A stretch of DNA of 33,141 nucleotides from a bacterium (lineage in GTDB: Bacteria; Patescibacteria; Microgenomatia; UBA1400; UBA12108): NCBI GenBank assembly GCA_021788365.1, contig JAJYKS010000007.1:1-33141 (forward strand). The letters are read 5' to 3'. Under the pieces are notes generated by a model that worked only from the letters and a program-made list of their open reading frames with translations, was not told the origin of the DNA and ran no database searches. Below are positions 32,101 through 33,141 of this stretch, piece by piece (the first letter of the stretch is position 1; the number at the start of each line of letters is the position of its first letter). The translations under genes and the position numbers were made by a program.

Positions 32101-33141
32101 ATGTAGACTCTGCTTCTCATGCTGACGGTGGAGGGAATAATTATATGACCTGGAAAGGATCGGGGATTGCTGGCCGTAATGTTGCCTCAGGATATTCAAC
32201 TACTAATTCCTCCATATCTATTGTTAGTTCAGTTGTTAACGACGTCTCCGCCGCCGTCATCCCCAACCAACCCACCCAAACTGTGACGGTGAGTGGGTGG
32301 GGGTATATCCAAGGGAGCGGCCTTGGAACGATGGCTGAAACAGTTAGATTACCATATAAATTCAACGACATTCCAAATATAGTAACCAACATAGGGGGCG
32401 CGACAAACAGTGGCGCGCCTACAAATCTTTCAAGTTGTACAACTGGCGCATTCGGTTACGGTACGATTGCTGCTTCCGCCTCTTCTGTAGGAAATTCTTC
32501 ATTTACGGTAAACATGACCATGCCTAGTGGTACTTTTAGCTCCTCATATTATTATTGCTACACCTGGACCGCAACCGGCACCGTCTCTCCTAAGCAGTTT
32601 GTGGCCGTGGCAACCCAAGTTGGCAATACGGTCATTAATGAAACTAACCAATCATCTATCAATGTTTATAATAACGGATCTGGTTATCCAAATAAAAAGA
32701 TCTTCCTTACTTCAAAAGGCGAACTCTATTACACGGAAGATCTCACTCTTGCCAGAGCAGAAGACCAGCTTTTGGTAAAACGGAACGTTGCAGGACTCAC
32801 TACAAATCAAACTGGCGCCAATGGGTTTGATTATTATTACAATCATCAGTCCACCTCTATCCCCTCATTGGGAAGTCTGGCCTATGTCCATAGCTTGTAT
32901 GTAACCGAAAATACATCAACCTATATAAACGGTGGAAACACTGTCTATTTTGGTGATGATGGGGGTCTAAAACTAATTCAAGAAAATAGTAACTACGGAA
33001 ATGCGAGCGACGCGGGTGGTGGAACACCTGGTGGTTCCGTCAAATACTACACCAAAGACTACATTTCCGAGGAAATGGTCGGGGATGTCCGCTTAATGAC
33101 ACCATTTGCCGGAACTTCTGCATTATCTACCAACACCACTC
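20139..33141 (+). CDS. Giant membrane-anchored surface protein with N-terminal recombinase-type SAM-like domains (partial, >4,330 aa)
   Basis: One frame runs from ATG 20139 to the right edge with no stop. Residues about 9-105 and 125-215 each resemble the core-binding (SAM-like, phage-integrase N-terminal) domain of tyrosine recombinases; the second reads LSPLTVRSYKSDVTRYLHW. No catalytic Arg/His/Tyr domain follows. A membrane helix (about 288-306, LLPFAILLLFTITLGVF) separates them from an enormous exported part. That part starts with a domain common at the head of fibre-like proteins (RQISFQGRLENAGGTPI...ATVAYALN, about 329-430), then fibre-like Gly/Thr/Asn repeats to about residue 1280, then three mosaic modules. 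LamG/concanavalin-like lectin domains occur at about 1976-2145 and 3131-3305. It is likely an adhesin or contact fibre; the C-terminus is outside the window. Confidence 0.85.
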   Translation, partial: MKPNTAHPTFDTILATCKQFLASTHLSLTSRKLYLADIKRFLHWLQASKTLSESKGSPLDILTQPSNYTSYMESLRNNGADKSVLLRALASLKQLGTVLSATYSIANPTDGFTLKQRSDLSEDRIFAENYIKPFTNQLESEHLSPLTVRSYKSDVTRYLHWASSNTPSTQMDAVLGTKNREKYLDHLRQIDGMSSATIERKGKSIARFATWYAGAYPHAVLPDSSSAHLASGIGPIRPIRPIGPIRIGSSVPEEPIDSVKKNNSRKRFFLPIPRLFGPGSELLGVRNLLPFAILLLFTITLGVFSYRQFSRDRVVLTEAYPSTPVTPNRQISFQGRLENAGGTPITSATNFVFKLFDAASAGTQLYSSGTCSVTPDSDGVFNTQIGSTCGSAITSDVFTQNANVYLEVTVGAETLTPRQQIATVAYALNSETLQGFPISATVSAVRNTVVPMNQWGEILVGEQNPRMTGVSGTFQISAPALSLATTTGSSGNITIAPDGTGQVNVNGNTTTTNFFNVADAQLSTGTLITGTVGNNTTGFKLLDLLSGTSPTSKFSVDASGNTTLAGTLSLPNSNTLTGVTNYIEASGGLAVGSGTTYKLTSTGDLYANNIYTGGTQRLDSAGNLTNIGTTQLHGVTYTWPSADAGSSGYVLSSNAGGTLSWVAQTGGGGSTYWRLATGALSPVNDTLDLLLGGNATGSAKIGLINVNSGTPTATIAGTTANVATYLNGNGTLGTTNAQTLTLGSISTGNVILAPGGTTALTAAGANLTAAGTLTLPSTNTLTGVTNYLQLSQGLSVGGGTTYYIAGNGNGNLNGLTLGAALALPNTNSLTGVSGYVQFNNGISVGAATAYHFDNTGNLVAQGVSGTSLTDSGLTPGSIVFAGMAGLLSQNNGNFYWDNTNKHLGVGASGTNLLGTLDLRSTLGTLPVATISGATSMASLMVDQSGVGDLLTASKSGATKFVVANNGNVGIGTANPSYLLDVNGNARIVGATFTNNVYFANSSDTTGYYVDVNGNAKFLDLIASDTGNPGLTVGNGSIGFAKIGGSTISDNAGNLTLASDTGTTDITGNATTTGYVTVGNGIINSGVADGTSALGFTLNTNNTLTGADAKLLSIKNNGTEKMYLDASGNLYVSGTITSGAGFSVTAVNKSGGTVAKKALVVLDPTNANAFTTTTTPYSKAVFGVVQGVEVNSDTNNNGACDANETCLIAVAGEVDVTIKNTTTVAKGDYLFTSDTAGSAFSSAKQYDGLVGVVSDTTNAGSGYVKMIFKVQPQVTASAAIDKTSKHNEYWLYANDYTAVNEGTNTNANLLARGLTFDNFYDNTKTDSANTTVSGPAPVGGAAAPYRAGLMGGQTMSAATTDNAGNTYLGSSTVNKVFYYDRTKDSIPQVQVELGIDPNWYNGVTLSVATTSAQFSQNSTTPQKNPNLSTSYNGSLIKATGTYSSNAKTIYITIKSPTTFDWTDYNGQAATGVTMTPGTAQALGATGVSATFTSASYNVGDVFKIASWFTEPSSSTRGAKAQFPERSNIVATASSVDVIDADTQKLWMRFSTGGTTINNSNMIGATADPLNSTTALNGEIITANTGTVSNSTTFIRFFSDEARIANATGGNGHKYNGGISQRNSGLGIITSIYANFNIVAPQANDVAAAVIPNQPTGQVTVSGWGYIQGAAATNVSEAVNLPYKFNNIPKVNISYTGAKPTTAPTSLSDCNAAYNRYTVWTGPVTTTGFSAFIGLTDAADGNMSSSYYFCYTWTATGVVSPKQFVAVATGSSSSNGGTTVINETDGTSINISIGSQSGGTVWQDKVAFANNTLYLGGGGTPTPTYLAVYYGVHGLSASETSWAQYRNGYYFVGQQSSGWSATGPVILGANGARFTSLVATPNTSTINSHSNTIYAGTASGLSVIQENQGGGNVADGSVESSGSVKYYTKDYVSEEMVGDVRGMWPLSASGALSLSDVSVKGNTLTNTGSVTAVSGVRGMGATFNGSNYLSIADNSSLNLSGGSTMSVGAWFKTTSSGTVIAKTQGGVSYPDFYLVVGAISSGKITFTMSVTAGTSQVAVTSNTTVNDGNWHYAIGSYDGANMNLYIDGKLDNTAARTGAVYHNASASLAIGAVLGTPNSSFLTGSVDEPFVTATALSASQVKHMYEVGARALQSHATTLGGGGADLNQELGGSVNTVGDARPDYNNQFMYVGTNDATNGRVSKISLNSDTNVKTYDKTTNTPTGGTLLANDNTNTLAVGYNLETVGSATSGVKTIGIDSYATATSGNFIGKTVTTAESFNQAYVWSQYTLDSSDASNTVAVWASNDGGSNYYQCNLTNTDSSQSPPEYEYFCQFNTPGTSLKTKFVMARGSTKTNTYITRYGVAWVSGDAVASAPGGNGLYTNTNTAVASGSYIDVAHNQGTNDLLTNAWINSQSVWKSLDASYQPAIAWAGKDTEKGVYHNAVNSYVPTAETTDTTTNLASGLLFDTFEDQTKTDSGSTTASITTQKPDDGAANYMTLQNRVQSGRVGLMGGQTMSAATTDNAGNTYLGSSTVNKVFYYDRTKDSIPQVQVELGIDPNWYNGVTLSVATTSAQFSQNSTTPQKNPNLSTSYNGSLIKATGTYSSNAKTIYITIKSPTTFDWTDYNGQAATGVTMTPGTAQALGTTGVSATFTSASYNVGDVFRIASWFVEPASATRGSKAQFPERSNVITQNNYTDIIDADTQKLWMRFNVVAWKTSYVALSANMLNGILYIANNNSAGSDGNLRRLNFAIDNDNYLYEGSTFKAIGAQTTIAARNIAGTSNVIIAPIGLVSRYANDVSAAVIPNQPTGQVTVSGWGYVAGDGVSTVLTEAVNFPYKFNTTPTVQVSWAGQVASTPTSLSSCATSGGSGAGLGSTTAAAVGTNTFNVSMAKNTNVFASGVYFCYTWTATGVVSPKQFVAVAEGTSIAGGATDVINETDGTVAHIMSANGAVNTLNYQSKVAIAGNNLYMGDGYLPSTGISSVDIYHGIHGLTSEAGVAQYRRGYYEVGAIGASFIPSILGTATGANQITSLAATAGTSTVDGKSNTLYIGTTSGLTVLQENQGSGNITDGSEESSGSVKYYTKDYVSEEMVGDIRGMWPLSSNGALSLTDASIKGDTLTNNGSVTAISGVRGMAASFNGSNYLSCTDAACGGTTKLDSGGTTWSYGAWYKTTMTGSGGTAGRIIGKWGNGTAGIASYLLSMGDSGTGKLRGVIQNSSATQGIVDDTTTSNDGSWHYAVVTYDGASLKLYRDGQLVNQTATTVTIADGTAGFAVGAADTPGYYFTGSIDEPFVTATALSAGQVKHMYEVGARALQSHATTLGGGGADLNQELGGSVNTVGDARPDYNNQFMYVGTNDATNGRVSKISLNSDTNVKTYDKTTNTPTGGTLLANDDTNTLAVGYNLETVGSATSGVKTMGVDDYATATSGSYYSKTYTLPQNIGSAVLWASPILDSADAGNTLTVKASVDGGSTYTTCTLASTDSAPTVPEKEYACTFPASGSSLKIRFDFARGSTKTNTYLVQYGISWLGQSGFKIEQTDNNTVRLYNYSGETQNLRLDVVTGGLGRNSGTISLAPSVADVNANSNTNSIWVNNTGTGGNLLKLQSGGTDVLSLTPTGNLTLTGDLHLTGKLYDSNVTSGISLGDASNSSLVGFGASSLVGALNELKNSNANISHNDYLDWANYYTAKAEGSNSNVNSALNGLFFDTFADSTKLDSANSTSSGAIQISDPSAAVKPSAPFRVGLMGGQTMSAGTTDNAGNTYLGSSTVNKVFYYDRTKDSIPQVQVELGIDPNWYNGVTLSVATTSAQFSQNSTTPQKNPNLSTTYNGSLIKATGTYSSNAKTIYITIKSPTTFDWTDYNGQAATGVTMTPGTAQALGTTGVSATFTSASYNVGDVFRIASWFVEPASATRGSKAQFPERSNIIGTLANNTSIIDADTQKLWMSFTGGNNNTAATMTMLGYESNSINALNGVIYSGTPNSNNVGLTMIRFNVDSASHADGGGNNYMTWKGSGIAGRNVASGYSTTNSSISIVSSVVNDVSAAVIPNQPTQTVTVSGWGYIQGSGLGTMAETVRLPYKFNDIPNIVTNIGGATNSGAPTNLSSCTTGAFGYGTIAASASSVGNSSFTVNMTMPSGTFSSSYYYCYTWTATGTVSPKQFVAVATQVGNTVINETNQSSINVYNNGSGYPNKKIFLTSKGELYYTEDLTLARAEDQLLVKRNVAGLTTNQTGANGFDYYYNHQSTSIPSLGSLAYVHSLYVTENTSTYINGGNTVYFGDDGGLKLIQENSNYGNASDAGGGTPGGSVKYYTKDYISEEMVGDVRLMTPFAGTSALSTNTT
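20287..20305. repeat. TCCTGAGC-family palindromic repeat (copy 6) inside the giant gene
   Basis: CCCTGAGTGAATCGAAGGG, with complementary CCCT/AGGG ends, encodes TLSESKG in frame within the first SAM-like domain, between two predicted helices. Confidence 0.65.
20482..20519. repeat. 17-bp perfect inverted repeat inside the giant gene
   Basis: AGCAAAGATCCGATCTT (20482-20498), loop TCCG, then its exact complement (20503-20519) make the longest perfect stem found in the window. It encodes KQRSDLSEDRIFAE, the linker between the two SAM-like domains, and keeps the frame. There is no T-tract, so it is not a terminator. Confidence 0.85.
20835..20879. repeat. 9-bp tandem repeat cluster H (Ile/Pro frame)
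   Basis: About five units (ATACGTCCT/ATAGGACCT variants) encode IGPIRPIRPIGPIRI in the giant protein, between the second SAM-like domain and the membrane helix. This is the rightmost cluster. Confidence 0.85.
20972..21001. repeat. 12-bp perfect inverted repeat just before the membrane helix
   Basis: AGGTTCCGAACT (20972-20983), a 6-base loop and its exact complement (20990-21001) lie in frame in the giant gene. They encode PGSELLGVRNL, directly before the transmembrane segment. Confidence 0.75.
24181..24700 (+). repeat. Conserved block A, module 1 of the giant gene
   Basis: This ~520-bp block encodes LMGGQTMSA...DNAGNTYLGSS onward. Its first ~190 bases appear identical to those of 27661 onward, and the rest differs by scattered, mostly silent changes. 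Just downstream the sequence changes to an AT-richer, module-specific stretch. Confidence 0.85.
26559..26870 (+). repeat. Conserved block D, module 1 (after the LamG domain)
   Basis: This block encodes HMYEVGARALQSHATTLGGG and the following YNNQFMYVGTNDATNGRVSK region. It closely matches 30044-30365 of module 2, with few silent differences. Confidence 0.8.
27661..28180 (+). repeat. Conserved block A, module 2 of the giant gene
   Basis: This is the second copy of the 24181 block, 3,480 bases downstream. It is identical at the start and then near-identical, followed by its own distinct AT-richer segment (about 28200-28515). Confidence 0.85.
30044..30365 (+). repeat. Conserved block D, module 2
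   Basis: This is the second copy of the 26559 block, following the second LamG domain. The protein sequence is nearly unchanged, while the LamG domains before the two blocks differ clearly. Confidence 0.8.
31360..31879 (+). repeat. Conserved block A, module 3 of the giant gene
   Basis: This is the third copy of the 24181 block, 3,699 bases after the second. It shows slightly more silent changes than copies 1 and 2 show with each other and is followed by a third unrelated variable segment (about 31900-32235). Confidence 0.85.

Overview
The window looks like chromosomal DNA of an uncultivated small-genome bacterium of the Patescibacteria (CPR), probably near the Microgenomates. This is inferred from gene content: ComEC split into two genes, a four-helix-bundle (S23-type) protein, many secreted beta-sandwich proteins with membrane-anchored partners, a giant surface protein, and conserved genes carrying short in-frame repeat insertions. 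No rRNA or tRNA gene was seen, so placement rests on protein character only.

Layout. (1) 1-150: a minus-strand T-box leader whose regulated gene lies off the left edge, followed by a small unknown gene (161-484) and a non-coding or decayed gap. (2) 865-5120: a plus-strand cell-surface cluster of two WxL-like secreted proteins, a membrane-anchored DUF916-like partner, a secreted dockerin protein and a membrane-anchored cohesin protein. A small XRE regulator follows. (3) 5421-11676, minus strand: comEA, the comEC channel and a separate ComEC-type metallo-beta-lactamase protein, downstream of an EamA-type transporter and leuS. leuS is preceded by a textbook-looking attenuator: a 14-residue leader peptide with five Leu codons out of six, alternative hairpins and a terminator. 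(4) 11809-13837: three small membrane-protein genes, including a DUF4239 protein. (5) 13858-19418, plus strand: a second surface cluster in which secreted beta-rich proteins alternate with membrane-anchored DUF916-like proteins. (6) 19461-19973: a four-helix-bundle protein. (7) 20139 to the right edge: one uninterrupted reading frame of more than 4,330 codons. It encodes two tyrosine-recombinase-type core-binding (SAM-like) domains, a membrane segment, and a huge exported part with LamG domains and three ~3.5-kb mosaic modules.

Three further patterns cut across the genes. A 9-bp (three-codon) tandem repeat occurs in eight clusters between 17.1 and 20.9 kb, nearly always inside genes and in frame; it builds signal-peptide cores in one frame and Tyr-rich loops in another. 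Short palindromic elements (TCCTGAGC...GAAGGA and others) are inserted in frame in leuS, comEC, the surface genes and the giant gene. Many starts have a -10 box only 6-7 bases before the ATG and no Shine-Dalgarno sequence, which suggests leaderless mRNAs.

Taken together, the window is devoted mainly to the cell surface (adhesion or matrix assembly) and DNA uptake. Its most notable regulatory content is the pair of amino-acid-sensing leaders, a T-box and a Leu attenuator. All functional statements come from reading the sequence; no search was run.
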